Counted from the first letter of the stretch, positions 1-10,479 are shown. The stretch: DNA of 64,000 nt from Alphaproteobacteria bacterium (GCA_030429495.1 JAUIFH010000005.1:1-64000), one strand, 5' to 3'. The notes: generated by a model not told the origin, from the letters alone. Program-made: numbers and translations.

Positions 1-1515
1 CACCGTGACCCCGCCAAGACCGCCCGCCGCCGCGTCGCCGTCGTAATAGACCCAGTCGATCCCCGCGCCGCCCGCAAGCGTGTCCGCACCGGCGAGGCCG
101 AGAAGCGTGTCGTCGCCGTCCAGGCCGATGATCGAATCCGCGCCCGCGCCCGCCTCGATACGGTTCGCGACCGCATTGCCCGTCAGTGTGTCGTTGCCCG
201 ACCCCGACAGAAGGTTCTCGATCAGCGTGCCGCGCGCGATGATCATGTTGCCCTGCAGGCCGTCGACGTCGGAGATCGCCTCGGCCGCGAGATCGACGCG
301 GTTGGCCGCGGTCGTGGTGCTCAGGTCGATCGTGTCGATGCCGCTGCTGTCCTGCACGATCCACGACACCGCGCCACCGCCATAGATGGCGGGATCGGCG
401 GTCACGCCATCGAACAGGTAGCCGAAGATCGTTCCCAGATACCCGCCGACATTCGAATTCGCGCCCCAGACCGTATTGCCGGTATGGGCAGTCGTCGTGT
501 TTCCATAGAGCTTCTGAATCGCGGCGACATCGGCGATCATCGGGGTAATCGGCCGGACGTTGCTGCCCGAAACATACGTGTTCTCAGCAACCGAGAAATA
601 CGACATCACCGTCATCTGGTAACTGTCGTTGAGGAAGGTTGCACTTCCCGGATAGCTGACCGTACCGTCATATTCGCCCGAATGCGACAGGCCGAGCGCG
701 TGACCGATTTCGTGCAGGTATGTCAGGAAGGAATAGCTGTCGATCGTCGTTCCGTAAGTTGTCAGCCAGTTGGTCGAGATATTGACCGATGCAACGGTGA
801 TCTCCCCTGTATTGGGAAAGTAGGAATCCGGCCCCGCAAAGGCACCCGGCTGGTCGTCGTCGAAGATGATGTCGGCACCGGCCGTGCCAGTGACGAAGGT
901 GATGCCGGTCGCGTTCGACCACGCGTCGAGCGCCCAGAGCGCAAGTTGCTGGCCTGCAGCCGTCAGCGCACTGATATCGGCGACCATCGTGTCGCCGGTA
1001 CGCTCATCATGCGCGATCGGCGTCGGGATGCCCCAGCCGTATTCGGTGATCTGCGTGACGACCTGGTCAAGCGTGTAGACGTTCGTCGCGGTCTCAAGCG
1101 TGTAAGTGCCGGTCTCTCCGCCCGCACTGTCCACACCGAAATAGTACCAGTTGCTCGTCGTGGGCTTGAAGGAAATCTGCGAGAAGAAATTGTCGACGCC
1201 GACATCGTCGTTGGTCGCCACCTGTGAGCCGGTGGAGTTGTACAGGGTCAGGATCGGGTCATCGAGACCGGCCGCCGAACCGCCTGTTCCGCGCAGAGTG
1301 AAAACATAGTCCTGTCCGGCGAAAAGATAGACCCTGATCCAGTCGACATCGGTGGAGGAGCCGAGCGATCCGCTGAACTGGTCACCAATCCCCATGAAAT
1401 AGGTCGTCGTCGTATCCGCGGGCGCGTCGGACACCTCAACGTACTGGTTGGCCTGAACCGCAGAGGCGGGACCACCCGGAGCGACCGGCAAAGCCGCAGC
1501 CTTTAAGCCGGGCAT
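1..1515 (-). CDS. Serralysin-like M10 metallopeptidase with RTX (calcium-binding) repeats; partial, C-terminus off the left edge
   Basis: Minus-strand translation contains the zinc motif HEIGHALGLSH followed by RTX nonapeptide-like repeats (GSGNDTLTGN, AGAGADSI, GLDGDDTL, GLAGADTLAGGAG). ATG at 1515; an in-frame GTG at 1557 is also possible. Confidence 0.9.
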   Translation of the reverse strand, partial: MPGLKAAALPVAPGGPASAVQANQYVEVSDAPADTTTTYFMGIGDQFSGSLGSSTDVDWIRVYLFAGQDYVFTLRGTGGSAAGLDDPILTLYNSTGSQVATNDDVGVDNFFSQISFKPTTSNWYYFGVDSAGGETGTYTLETATNVYTLDQVVTQITEYGWGIPTPIAHDERTGDTMVADISALTAAGQQLALWALDAWSNATGITFVTGTAGADIIFDDDQPGAFAGPDSYFPNTGEITVASVNISTNWLTTYGTTIDSYSFLTYLHEIGHALGLSHSGEYDGTVSYPGSATFLNDSYQMTVMSYFSVAENTYVSGSNVRPITPMIADVAAIQKLYGNTTTAHTGNTVWGANSNVGGYLGTIFGYLFDGVTADPAIYGGGAVSWIVQDSSGIDTIDLSTTTAANRVDLAAEAISDVDGLQGNMIIARGTLIENLLSGSGNDTLTGNAVANRIEAGAGADSIIGLDGDDTLLGLAGADTLAGGAGIDWVYYDGDAAAGGLGGVTV

Positions 1516-1730
1516 GGTGTCAGAATTCGGGGCGACGGGCGAACTGCCGTGTTTCACAGCCTTTTTCCTCTGCTCTCGCCCCCCGGCGGGAAACTACCAA
1601 AAGTTGCGCCCGGAACAAGCCCCGATCAGGACGAGTTACCGCGACGGCAAATCTCCGCCCGAGATCACGCACGAGAGTGGCGTGTCGGCAACGACTTCGG
1701 AAGGGAACAGGGTCGATGACGGGCGGCGGT

Positions 1731-2708
1731 TCAGAGCCTGCCCAGAAGCGCCGCGGCCCAAAGCGCCATCGTGCTAAGCCGCGTCTGCCGGTAAAGGCCC
1801 AGCCGGCGCATCGTCCGGAGCCTGGCGGCCAGCGGCGCGCGCCTCATCCGGTCGAAATCGGCCAGAAGGGCCCTGTTCTCGGGTGTAAGCCGGGCGGCAG
1901 AACCGTACAGGGCGGCGACATTGACATCGTTCCAGCGGCGATACTCGCCCGACAGGATCATCCGGAAGCGGCGCAGGCGCGCACGCGCACCATCATTCGC
2001 GCCGATCTGGTTGCCGTCGTGCTGGCGATACTGCACCGTCGGCTCGTCGTCGTGAACCACGGTTCCACCCGCGCCGCTGACGATCTGGTAGACCCACCAG
2101 TCATGCGCAATGACCCGCCCGGCCTCCGCCGCCGCTTCACGAACAAGGGCGGCGGCAGCGGGGTTCAGCAGGATCGTGTTGCCGGCAGCGATATTCTGGA
2201 CAAGCGCATTGCGAAAGCCCGGCGCACGCGGACGCGGCGCCGACAGCCGCAGCGGACGGAGTTCATCGTCGCAGATCATCGTGCGGCTGCAGTAAAGGCC
2301 CGGCGTTCCGGCCGGCAGGTCGCGCAGACTCTGCACGCCGCGTTCAAGGCGATCCGGTGTCCAGACATCGTCCTGATCGGAAAAAGCCAGCCAGCAGTCA
2401 CCGGGCGGCATCCGGCGCAGGACGGAAAGAAAGTTTTCCGCATATCCCCGGCAAGGCCCGGCCAGACAGACAACGGGATTGCGATCAAGGCCCGCGCCGA
2501 ATTCCGCGACAAGGCGTTTGCTTGCGTCGGTGGAGCCGTCATCGCTGGCGACCAAAGACCAGTTTGCGTGGCTCTGGTCACGGAAACTGTCGAGTTGCTG
2601 CGGTAGGCGCCCGCAACCGTTATGCATCGCCATCGCGATCACGACATGGCAATCCGCCGAAGCGACCGGGCTGGACTCGTTAAGCTGTGTATTCCTGACA
2701 AACGCCAT
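1731..2708 (-). CDS. Family 2 glycosyltransferase
   Basis: ORF 1731..2840; likely start MAFVRNTQ at 2708. GT2 motifs VVIAMAMHNG, SLVASDDGSTDAS, LAFSDQDDVW. Confidence 0.82.
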   Translation of the reverse strand: MAFVRNTQLNESSPVASADCHVVIAMAMHNGCGRLPQQLDSFRDQSHANWSLVASDDGSTDASKRLVAEFGAGLDRNPVVCLAGPCRGYAENFLSVLRRMPPGDCWLAFSDQDDVWTPDRLERGVQSLRDLPAGTPGLYCSRTMICDDELRPLRLSAPRPRAPGFRNALVQNIAAGNTILLNPAAAALVREAAAEAGRVIAHDWWVYQIVSGAGGTVVHDDEPTVQYRQHDGNQIGANDGARARLRRFRMILSGEYRRWNDVNVAALYGSAARLTPENRALLADFDRMRRAPLAARLRTMRRLGLYRQTRLSTMALWAAALLGRL

Positions 2709-2918
2709 ACATGGTCCGATCACGCCATGCTTCGATATACCAATTTCTGCGGTCCAAAACCAATCGTGTTTATCCTTCTGGGGGAGATATGGCGAGACGA
2801 CGCCTACTCCCGGTAGAGCGTGCGCCGGTAATTCCCGCAAGTTCCGTTGACGCAGCGGCCGCGAGCGCGACCACGGACGGTTCGGCGCAACACCGCAAGG
2901 GCGTATTTCCCATTGAAA

Positions 2919-3392
2919 TCAGTGGGACAGGTCGTCCGGCATCGGGGTGGCCACGATCAGGGCATCGAGAAAGCGGCCATACTCTTCCGCGCCAAGCGTG
3001 CGGTCGGCAATTGCGGTGCCAAGCGGCTCTCCGGCAACACTTTTCGTCCCGCCATGCCAGTCGAGCCGTGCCTCCAGCCGGCTGGCTCCGGCACGGCCCA
3101 CGACCAGCTCTGCCATCGGCTGTGCCCCGGCGGGTGCGGCAACGAACCGGTGATTCGGATAGGCTGCGCCAAGGCGTTCCAGGAACATGGTGCAAAGATC
3201 GGGCGGCACGGCCGCCTTGCCGCCATCGGCTCGGCACCCGACATCGACGGATCGCGCCGACGTTGATCCGCCGCCCATCGCGCCCGATACGGATGCACCA
3301 CCAGCAATCGACACCGCCAACACTACCCCCAGAAAAACCTGCCTCCGACCCGAGGCGTCGCTTTGGACCCTGCCCGGCAAGTATTGTTCCAT
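2919..3392 (-). CDS. Hypothetical secreted or membrane-anchored protein
   Basis: Start MEQYLPGRVQ followed by a hydrophobic segment (VFLGVVLAVSIAGGASVSGAM); lies within a glycan-gene run on the same strand. Confidence 0.5.
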   Translation of the reverse strand: MEQYLPGRVQSDASGRRQVFLGVVLAVSIAGGASVSGAMGGGSTSARSVDVGCRADGGKAAVPPDLCTMFLERLGAAYPNHRFVAAPAGAQPMAELVVGRAGASRLEARLDWHGGTKSVAGEPLGTAIADRTLGAEEYGRFLDALIVATPMPDDLSH

Positions 3393-3459
3393 GACCGGCT
3401 CCTTCCGATCCGCAACACCTATGCGTTCATCCGCTGCCGGACAACCGTGCCCCCTCCGT

Positions 3460-4068
3460 TCATCGCCGGAAAACCGCCGCAACGGTCCGCGCGATGATCC
3501 AGACATCGAAGCAAAGGCTTTGCCGGCGAAGATAGATCTGGTCCAGCGCCGCCTTGCGCGGCACGCAGCGGCGGCGATAGGTGCGGTCGGTCTCCTCGGC
3601 CGTGCGGCAGGCCGCCAGGATACGGTCTTCGTGCCGGTGATAGAGAAGCGAGGCAAGACCGGTCACACCGGGGCGCGCCTGCAGAATTTCGGCATAGAGA
3701 CCGGGGAAGGCTTCGACATATTCGCGAAGCGGCGGGCGCGGTCCGACGAAACTCATGTCACCCCGCAGGATGTTGACGAATTGGGGCAGTTCGTCGAGGC
3801 GGCTTTTCCGCAGGAACCGGCCGAGCGGCGTAACGCGGCCCGCCTTGTCGCCACCCGAAACGCCGCCGGTTCCGCCACCCGTGCGCATGGTGCGGAACTT
3901 CCACAAGGTGAAGGCGCGGTCGGGGAATCGCATCCGCTCCGAACCGAAAAAGACCGGCCGGCCGTCTATGGCGAGGACCATAACCGCAACGACAATCATC
4001 ACCGCACCGAGCGGCACCAGCAGGATCAGGGCGAAAACCACGTCGAACATACGTTTCTGCGGAGTCAT
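3460..4068 (-). CDS. Small (PglC/WcaJ-core type) phosphoglycosyl transferase, undecaprenyl-phosphate sugar transferase
   Basis: MFDVVFALILLVPLG..., FTLWKFRTMR, LRKSRLDELPQFVNILRGDMSFVGPRPPL motifs; about 200 aa. Confidence 0.9.
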   Translation of the reverse strand: MTPQKRMFDVVFALILLVPLGAVMIVVAVMVLAIDGRPVFFGSERMRFPDRAFTLWKFRTMRTGGGTGGVSGGDKAGRVTPLGRFLRKSRLDELPQFVNILRGDMSFVGPRPPLREYVEAFPGLYAEILQARPGVTGLASLLYHRHEDRILAACRTAEETDRTYRRRCVPRKAALDQIYLRRQSLCFDVWIIARTVAAVFRR

Positions 4069-4973
4069 GCGTCACCCCTCGGCGGGGCTGGAACCAGTGC
4101 CCGCAGATCGGCAACGATCCGCGCGGCCACGGCAGGCTCCGATACGCCGACCGTCCGCGCCAGCAAAGTGGTGTCGAGGTCCACGGTCCGGATCGTCCCC
4201 TCCGGCGCCGCGCAGACCTGCCAGTGCCGCCCGTCGACGGCAAGCAGATCGTCCATTCCGACAGCGCCGGCCAGCGCCACGTTCAGAACCGGCGGGATGG
4301 GGCGGCCCGCCATCGCCGCATCGAAGATCAACCCGAGTAAGGCAGCAAGCGCCTGAGGGCCGACGTAGCTTCGTGCCGGTGCGGTGCCATCCGCAAAGGT
4401 ATCGAGCCGCGGCACGCCGGCCCCCGCACCAAGCAGACGGTCCGCCCCTGCGACATTCCCTATTCTCAGACAGCAAACCGTCGGGCCACCGAGAAGCGCG
4501 GCATCCTCCAAAGCGGCCCACTCCATCGCGAGCTTTGCCTTGCCGTAATCACTGACCGGGTTCGGGCGGATCGCCTCATCCGTGCCGGCTTCTCCCCGGC
4601 CGTAGACTGCGGCGCTCGACGCAAGGAATACATGCGAAACGCCGGCTGCCCTGGCAGCCCGCAGCGCCGCAAGGGCAAGGGCTTCGTTCAATGCCAGCGC
4701 CCCGGCATCGCCGCATACAACTCCGGCCAGGTTGAAGATGACCCCCGCCCCGCGTGCCGCCTCGGCGTAGCGGGCGTCGTCGTGCAAAGGATCGAAGACT
4801 TCCTGCGCTGGCGCCTGCCGCGCCTGCCGCGCCTGCCAGCGGTAGCGGCCACTTTGCCCCCATGTCATGCGCAGCAATTGCCCGAGCCGCCCGGTGCCGC
4901 CGACCACCAGCACCGGACTTTCCGAACTGTCGGGTTTCGTCGGGAACGGTCGCATGTTTCCGCCTGATACCAT
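4065..4973 (-). CDS. NAD-dependent epimerase/dehydratase (extended SDR)
   Basis: VLVVGGTGRLGQLL Rossmann motif, SSAAVYG, YGKAKLAME; overlaps the sugar transferase start by 4 nt. Confidence 0.85.
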   Translation of the reverse strand: MVSGGNMRPFPTKPDSSESPVLVVGGTGRLGQLLRMTWGQSGRYRWQARQARQAPAQEVFDPLHDDARYAEAARGAGVIFNLAGVVCGDAGALALNEALALAALRAARAAGVSHVFLASSAAVYGRGEAGTDEAIRPNPVSDYGKAKLAMEWAALEDAALLGGPTVCCLRIGNVAGADRLLGAGAGVPRLDTFADGTAPARSYVGPQALAALLGLIFDAAMAGRPIPPVLNVALAGAVGMDDLLAVDGRHWQVCAAPEGTIRTVDLDTTLLARTVGVSEPAVAARIVADLRALVPAPPRGDA

Positions 4974-5230
4974 GCGGCCCTATCGGCCTACCTACCATTA
5001 GCATCGCACGAAGAGCGTGAAAACGGGGCCTCACATACGGTTTCCTGCCGCACCGGCAGAATAAAACCCGGGGGCTTGTCCTTCCCGCGCAAGTTTCCGA
5101 TCATGCCGGCAAACAGAAACCCGCAACAACATCCCTCAACCGCGCGGCCGAACGATCCGGGGCCCGTTCCCCGGTCGTCGTATCGGCGGCCGCGCGATGA
5201 CGACAGAGGGGACTGACAGGAGCGAACACG

Positions 5231-6094
5231 ATGGCGACCGGCACGAATATCCGCACATGGTTCGAGGGACGATGGCACGACGGCGATATCCCGATCATGC
5301 GCGCGGCGGACCATGGCAGCTGGCTTGGCACCACCGTCTTCGATGGCGCCCGGTATTTCGAGGGGATCGCGCCGGATCTCGACCGGCATTGTGCCCGCGT
5401 GAACCGCTCCGCCGCCGCGCTGATGATTGAGCCGACCCACACGGCAGAGGAAATCGTGGCCGCCGCGCGCGAGGGCCTTCGCGGCTTCGCCCCCGGGGCC
5501 GCGGTCTATATCCGGCCGATGTACTGGGCGCTGGACGGCGACGAAAGCGGCGTGGTGCCGAAAGCCGGCGCCACCGGTTTCGCCCTCTGCCTTGAGGAAA
5601 TTCCGATGGCAACGGAAAACAGAACGACCCGGCTCACAACGACGCGGTTTCGCCGCCCGGTTCTCGAAAACGCGGTGACCAACGCGAAGGCGGGCTGTCT
5701 GTATCCCAACAACGCGCGGATGCTGGCAGAGGCCCGGGCGAAGGGCTACGCCAACGCGCTCGTCGCGGACGCCGCGGGCAACGTGGCCGAAACCGCGACG
5801 GCCAACGTCTTCATGGTCAAGGATGGCGAGGTCTTTACCCCGATCGCCAACGGGACGTTCCTGTCCGGCATCACCCGCGCACGCCATATCGCCAATCTCG
5901 CCGCCGACGGCGTCGCGGTTCACGAAACGGTTCTGACATTCGATGATTTCCGCAATGCCGACGAGGTCTTCCTGTCCGGCAACATGTCGAAGGTCACGCC
6001 GGTCGTGGAGTTCGACGGCACCCACTACCAGCACGGGCCGGTGACGAAACGGGTGCGAGAGCTTTACTGGGACTGGGCGCATTCGGCGGCGTGA
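5231..6094 (+). CDS. ilvE: Branched-chain amino acid aminotransferase (class IV PLP)
   Basis: Class IV aminotransferase motifs: TVFDGARYFEG, NAKAGCLYPNNARMLAEA..., ETATANVF, LSGITR. Confidence 0.82.
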   Translation: MATGTNIRTWFEGRWHDGDIPIMRAADHGSWLGTTVFDGARYFEGIAPDLDRHCARVNRSAAALMIEPTHTAEEIVAAAREGLRGFAPGAAVYIRPMYWALDGDESGVVPKAGATGFALCLEEIPMATENRTTRLTTTRFRRPVLENAVTNAKAGCLYPNNARMLAEARAKGYANALVADAAGNVAETATANVFMVKDGEVFTPIANGTFLSGITRARHIANLAADGVAVHETVLTFDDFRNADEVFLSGNMSKVTPVVEFDGTHYQHGPVTKRVRELYWDWAHSAA

Positions 6095-6156
6095 CGGCGA
6101 GGATTGCCAGCGCCCGCGCGACACGCCATGATCGCGCCGCCTGACGGGGGATATCC

Positions 6157-6612
6157 ATGCGCAAGTTTCTGGTCGTGCTCGACGATAGCCGCGAATGCCT
6201 GAACGCGATGCGGTTTTCAGCCCTGCGCGCCGCCCATACCGGCGCCGGTGTCACGATTCTGTCGGTCATCCCGCCAGAGGAATTTCAACACTGGATCGGC
6301 GTTGCCGACATCATGCGCGCCGAGGCCCGCGAGCGGATCGAGGCGCATTTCGAAGTGTTCGCGAAGTGGATGCGCGACCGTCAGGGGATCCAGCCGGAAC
6401 TGGTGATCCGCGAGGGTGAACCGGTGCAGGAAATCCTGTCCCAGATCCGCGAGGACCCTGAAATCGGCGTCCTCGTCCTCGGTGCCGGGACCGACAAGGG
6501 TGGGCCGGGTCCGCTCGTGACGCAGATGTCGAAGAATTCCGGCAGCCTGCCCATCCCGATCACGATCGTTCCGGGCGAGATGTCGAAAGAGCGGCTCGAA
6601 GCGATAACCTGA
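6157..6612 (+). CDS. Universal stress protein (UspA family)
   Basis: KFLVVLDDSRECLNAMRFSALRAAHTGAGVTILSVI and IGVLVLGAGTDKGGPGPLV typical of Usp. Confidence 0.8.
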   Translation: MRKFLVVLDDSRECLNAMRFSALRAAHTGAGVTILSVIPPEEFQHWIGVADIMRAEARERIEAHFEVFAKWMRDRQGIQPELVIREGEPVQEILSQIREDPEIGVLVLGAGTDKGGPGPLVTQMSKNSGSLPIPITIVPGEMSKERLEAIT

Positions 6613-6678
6613 CCCGCGCGGCGCGGGCGGTCGTATCGCAGCATTTCGCCGTGATGGCGGCCGGTCAGGCGCTATCGT

Positions 6679-6882
6679 TCAGCCGTTCAGCATCGCGTGA
6701 AGGCGATACAGAAGGCCCGGATCCTTCGCCAGGTCGACAATATCCATCAAGGGGTCACGCATCTCGCGATCACGGATGTCGCGGCGGGCGCGCTCGGCAC
6801 TGACGTAGTAGGACCGCGCGAACGTTCCGGCGCCGCCCCTGGGGTTCGGTCTTGGCTGTTCGTGTCTCATCATCAGTCTCAC
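6679..6882 (-). CDS. Small conserved-looking hypothetical protein (67 aa)
   Basis: Fills the gap between usp and ogt; composition is plausible as protein, no recognised domain. Confidence 0.4.
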   Translation of the reverse strand: MRLMMRHEQPRPNPRGGAGTFARSYYVSAERARRDIRDREMRDPLMDIVDLAKDPGLLYRLHAMLNG

Positions 6883-7019
6883 AGGATTGCTTCCTGCGAT
6901 CAGGCTGCCGCCGAATTCGGGCGGACCGGCGGCAGCATTTTGCCGGCGGCGGTGTCTTTTCGGGATTGTTTCAGGGCGGATGGACCCGTTCGGGCGCGGA
7001 CGCCGGGCCCCCGCCCCCG

Positions 7020-7469
7020 TCAGATCAGAAGCGATGCCGCGCCTTCATGTCTGAGCAACGCGACCTTGGTTTCGACGCCGCCCGGCGCGGAAAACCCGCC
7101 GAGGCCGGAGGCGCCGAGGATACGGTGGCAGGGCACGATGATCGGGATCGGGTTGCCGCCGCAGGCCTGCCCGATAGCCTGCGCCGGGGCGCCGAGATCC
7201 TTCGCCAGGTCGCCGTAGGTCCGCGTCTCGCCGAAGGGGATGGCGCACATCGCCCGCATGACCTCGCCCTGAAGGCCCGGGCGGAAGGCGATCGGCAGGT
7301 CGAAGGTTCGGCGGGTGCCGGCGAAGTAGTCCGCCAACTGGGCCGCCGCTTCGGTGAGGACATCGGTCCTGTCGCCGCCCTCGCCTGCCCAGCGGACGCG
7401 TGTGAGTTGGCCATCCTCTTCGCTGAGGGTCAGGCGGCCATAGGGGCTGTCGATGCTGAGGTCGGGCAT
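7020..7469 (-). CDS. ogt: Methylated-DNA--[protein]-cysteine S-methyltransferase
   Basis: Active site IIVPCHRILGASGLGGFSAPGG; start MPDLSIDSPYG at 7469. Confidence 0.92.
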   Translation of the reverse strand: MPDLSIDSPYGRLTLSEEDGQLTRVRWAGEGGDRTDVLTEAAAQLADYFAGTRRTFDLPIAFRPGLQGEVMRAMCAIPFGETRTYGDLAKDLGAPAQAIGQACGGNPIPIIVPCHRILGASGLGGFSAPGGVETKVALLRHEGAASLLI

Positions 7470-7551
7470 GGCATGAAGGTGCCTCCGCCCGGGCGCCGGT
7501 TCAAGGGGGAACCGGACCGGCCGAAGGGCCGATCCGGATGTCACGCGCGTG

Positions 7552-10479
7552 TCAGCCAAGCGCCTCGTCGCAGCGGTGGCAGGTTCCCGCGTGGTCGTGC
7601 GTCCCCACGTCCGGCAGGATCTTCCAGCAGCGCTGGCACTTCTCGCCCTCGGCCGCCTCGAAGACGACGCCGACACCCGGCACTTCGGGCAGGCGGAATG
7701 CCTCTTGAGGGGCGGGGTCGGCGGTCAGGCTCAGCCCCGAGGTGATGCAGATATCGGCGAAGGGCACCGATTGCAGCGCCTTCAGCACCTCCGCATCCTC
7801 GACATGGACCACCGGCGCCGCCTCAAGCGAGGCGCCGATGACCTTGGCCGTGCGCTGCACTTCCAAGGCCGCCGTCACCACCCGGCGCACCCGGCGGACT
7901 TTTTCCCATTTCTGGGCGAGCGGCTCGTCGAGCCAGTCGGCGGGCGTCGCGGCCATGTCCTCCAGATGCACCGAGGACGCATCGCCGGGGAAGCGCGACA
8001 GCCACACATCCTCCATCGTGAAGACGAGGATCGGCGCGAGCCAGGTGGCGAGCCGGTGGAAGAGCAGGTCCAGGACCGTCCGCGCCGACCGCCGCGTCAG
8101 GCTGTCTGCCCCGTCGCAGTAAAGCGCGTCCTTGCGGATGTCGAAATAGATCGCCGACAGGTCGACCGTGCAGAAGGTGAACAAGGTCTGGAACACCCCC
8201 TGGAAGTCGTAGCCCTGATAGCCCTTGCGGACGGTGTGGTCGAGTTCGGCCAGCCGGTGCAGCACCCAGCGTTCCAGTTCCGGCATGTCGGCCGGCCTGA
8301 CCCGCTCGGCCTCCGAGTACCCGGCGAGGTTGCCGAGAAGGAAGCGCATCGTGTTCCTGAGCCGCCGGTAGCTGTCGGCCGTCCCCTTCAGGATCTCGCG
8401 CCCGATCCGCTGGTCGACCGTGTAGTCGGTCTGCGCCACCCAGAGGCGCAGGATATCGGCGCCGTATTGCTTGACGACCTCCTCGGGCACGATGGTGTTG
8501 CCTAAGGACTTGGACATCTTCATGCCCTTCTCGTCGAGCGTGAAGCCGTGGGTCAGGACGCCCCGGTACGGCGCCCGTCCCTTGGTGCCGCAGGCCTGCA
8601 GCATGGAGGAGTGGAACCACCCCCTGTGCTGGTCGGTGCCCTCAAGGTAGAGGTCGGCGATGCCGTCCGCCGTCCCGTCCGGCCGGTCGCGCAGCACGAA
8701 GGCGTGGGTGGAGCCGGAATCGAACCAGACGTCCAAGACGTCGAAGACCTGATCATAGGCCTCGGGGTCGTGGTCATTGCCCAGAACCCGTGCCTTGAAC
8801 CCATCCTTGTACCAGACATCCGCGCCCTCTTCCTCGAAGGCCGCGACGATGCGGGCGTTGACGGCCGGGTCGCGGAGAAGGAAGCCCTCGTCGGTGGGCT
8901 TTGCTCCCTTCTTCACGAAACAGGTGAGCGGAACCCCCCATGCGCGCTGACGCGACAGCACCCAGTCTGGCCGCGCCTCGATCATCGAATGCAGCCGGTT
9001 GCGCCCGGTCTTCGGGGTCCAGGTGACAAGCTCATCAATGGACTTGAGCGCCCGTTCGCGGATCGTGTTGCCGTAGGTGCCCATGCCGTCGTCGAGCTTT
9101 TCGTCGATGGCGACGAACCATTGCGGCGTGTTGCGGTAGATCAGCGGCGCCTTGGAGCGCCAGCTATGGGGATAGCTGTGCTTGACCTTGCCCTTGGCAA
9201 AAAGCTTGCCCGCCCAGGCGAGGTTCTTGATCACCGAGACATTGGCCGGGCCTTCCTTGCCGTCGGCATTGATGATTGCCTCACCGCCGAAGATGGGCAG
9301 GTCCTTGCGATAGGAGCCATCCTCCATGACATTGTAGGTCATCGGCAGCCCGTATTTAAGGCCAAGCTGATAGTCGTCGTCGCCATGGCTCGGGGCCGTA
9401 TGGACAAAGCCCGTCCCCGCCTCGTCGGTGACATGGTCTCCGGGGAGAACAGGGACCGGATAGTCCCATTCGCCATTGGCGTTCTCGATGCGATCGAAAG
9501 GATGTGACAGTGTCAGCATCCCGAGTTGGGAAGCAGGCACATCGCGGAGCTTCGTGAATTCCTCGACCCGCGCGGCGGTGAAGACCTGCGCTGCAAGTTT
9601 ATCCGCGAGTACGACGGTTTCGCCGGCCTTGGCCGACGCGTTCTCACCGACCGCGACGACCTCGTAGAGCCCATAGGCGATTTCGGGGTTGTAGGCGACA
9701 GCACGGTTCTGCGGAATCGTCCACGGAGTGGTGGTCCAGATCACAACCGAGGCGGACAGCAGATCGGACGGCGCCGTCGAACCACTGTCACCCACGATTC
9801 GCGGTTGAAACCGCACCCAGATCGTGTGGCTGGTATGGTCGTGGTATTCGACCTCGGCCTCGGCGAGTGCGGTCTTTTCGACCGGCGACCACATCACGGG
9901 TTTGGAGCCCTGATAGAGCGAGCCGTTCATCAGGAATTTCAGGAACTCCTCGGCGATCACCGCCTCGGCGTGGTAGTTCATCGTCAGGTACGGATCGGGC
10001 CAGTTGCCGGTGACGCCCAGACGCTTGAATTCCTCACGCTGGATGTCGATCCAGCCTTCGGCGAACTTGCGGCATTCCTGGCGGAAGGCGACGATGTCCA
10101 CGTCGTCCTTATTCAGGCCCTTCTTGCGGTACTGCTCTTCGATCTTCCACTCGATGGGCAGGCCGTGGCAGTCCCAGCCCGGCACATAGCGGGCATCCTT
10201 GCCCATCATCTGCTGGCTGCGCACCACCATGTCCTTCAGCACCTTGTTCAGCGCGTGGCCGATGTGGAGATGGCCGTTGGCATAGGGCGGGCCGTCATGC
10301 AGCGTGAAGGGCGCGCGGCCCTCTTTTTCACGCAGCCGGTCATAGATACCGATCTTCTCCCAGCGGGCCAGCCATTCGGGCTCGCGCGCAGGAAGCCCCG
10401 CGCGCATCGGGAACTCGGTTTCAGGCAGGAAGACGGTATTGCGGTAGTCGGGCGTCGTGTCGGTGGTATCGGCGCACAT
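7552..10479 (-). CDS. ileS: Isoleucyl-tRNA synthetase
   Basis: 975 aa; HIGH motif (GHLHIGHALNK), KMSKS, C-terminal zinc-type cysteines CQRCWKILPDVGTHDHAGTCHRCDEALG. Confidence 0.97.
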   Translation of the reverse strand: MCADTTDTTPDYRNTVFLPETEFPMRAGLPAREPEWLARWEKIGIYDRLREKEGRAPFTLHDGPPYANGHLHIGHALNKVLKDMVVRSQQMMGKDARYVPGWDCHGLPIEWKIEEQYRKKGLNKDDVDIVAFRQECRKFAEGWIDIQREEFKRLGVTGNWPDPYLTMNYHAEAVIAEEFLKFLMNGSLYQGSKPVMWSPVEKTALAEAEVEYHDHTSHTIWVRFQPRIVGDSGSTAPSDLLSASVVIWTTTPWTIPQNRAVAYNPEIAYGLYEVVAVGENASAKAGETVVLADKLAAQVFTAARVEEFTKLRDVPASQLGMLTLSHPFDRIENANGEWDYPVPVLPGDHVTDEAGTGFVHTAPSHGDDDYQLGLKYGLPMTYNVMEDGSYRKDLPIFGGEAIINADGKEGPANVSVIKNLAWAGKLFAKGKVKHSYPHSWRSKAPLIYRNTPQWFVAIDEKLDDGMGTYGNTIRERALKSIDELVTWTPKTGRNRLHSMIEARPDWVLSRQRAWGVPLTCFVKKGAKPTDEGFLLRDPAVNARIVAAFEEEGADVWYKDGFKARVLGNDHDPEAYDQVFDVLDVWFDSGSTHAFVLRDRPDGTADGIADLYLEGTDQHRGWFHSSMLQACGTKGRAPYRGVLTHGFTLDEKGMKMSKSLGNTIVPEEVVKQYGADILRLWVAQTDYTVDQRIGREILKGTADSYRRLRNTMRFLLGNLAGYSEAERVRPADMPELERWVLHRLAELDHTVRKGYQGYDFQGVFQTLFTFCTVDLSAIYFDIRKDALYCDGADSLTRRSARTVLDLLFHRLATWLAPILVFTMEDVWLSRFPGDASSVHLEDMAATPADWLDEPLAQKWEKVRRVRRVVTAALEVQRTAKVIGASLEAAPVVHVEDAEVLKALQSVPFADICITSGLSLTADPAPQEAFRLPEVPGVGVVFEAAEGEKCQRCWKILPDVGTHDHAGTCHRCDEALG

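Noticed and set aside
1-400. RTX repeats considered as a CRISPR-like or tandem DNA repeat array
   Set aside because: The periodicity is protein-level (GGxGxD nonapeptides) with divergent DNA; no identical repeats or spacers.
5045-5059. CTGCCG-CAC-CGGCAG hairpin as a terminator between the epimerase and ilvE
   Set aside because: These genes are divergent here, so a terminator is not expected, and no U-tract follows on either strand.
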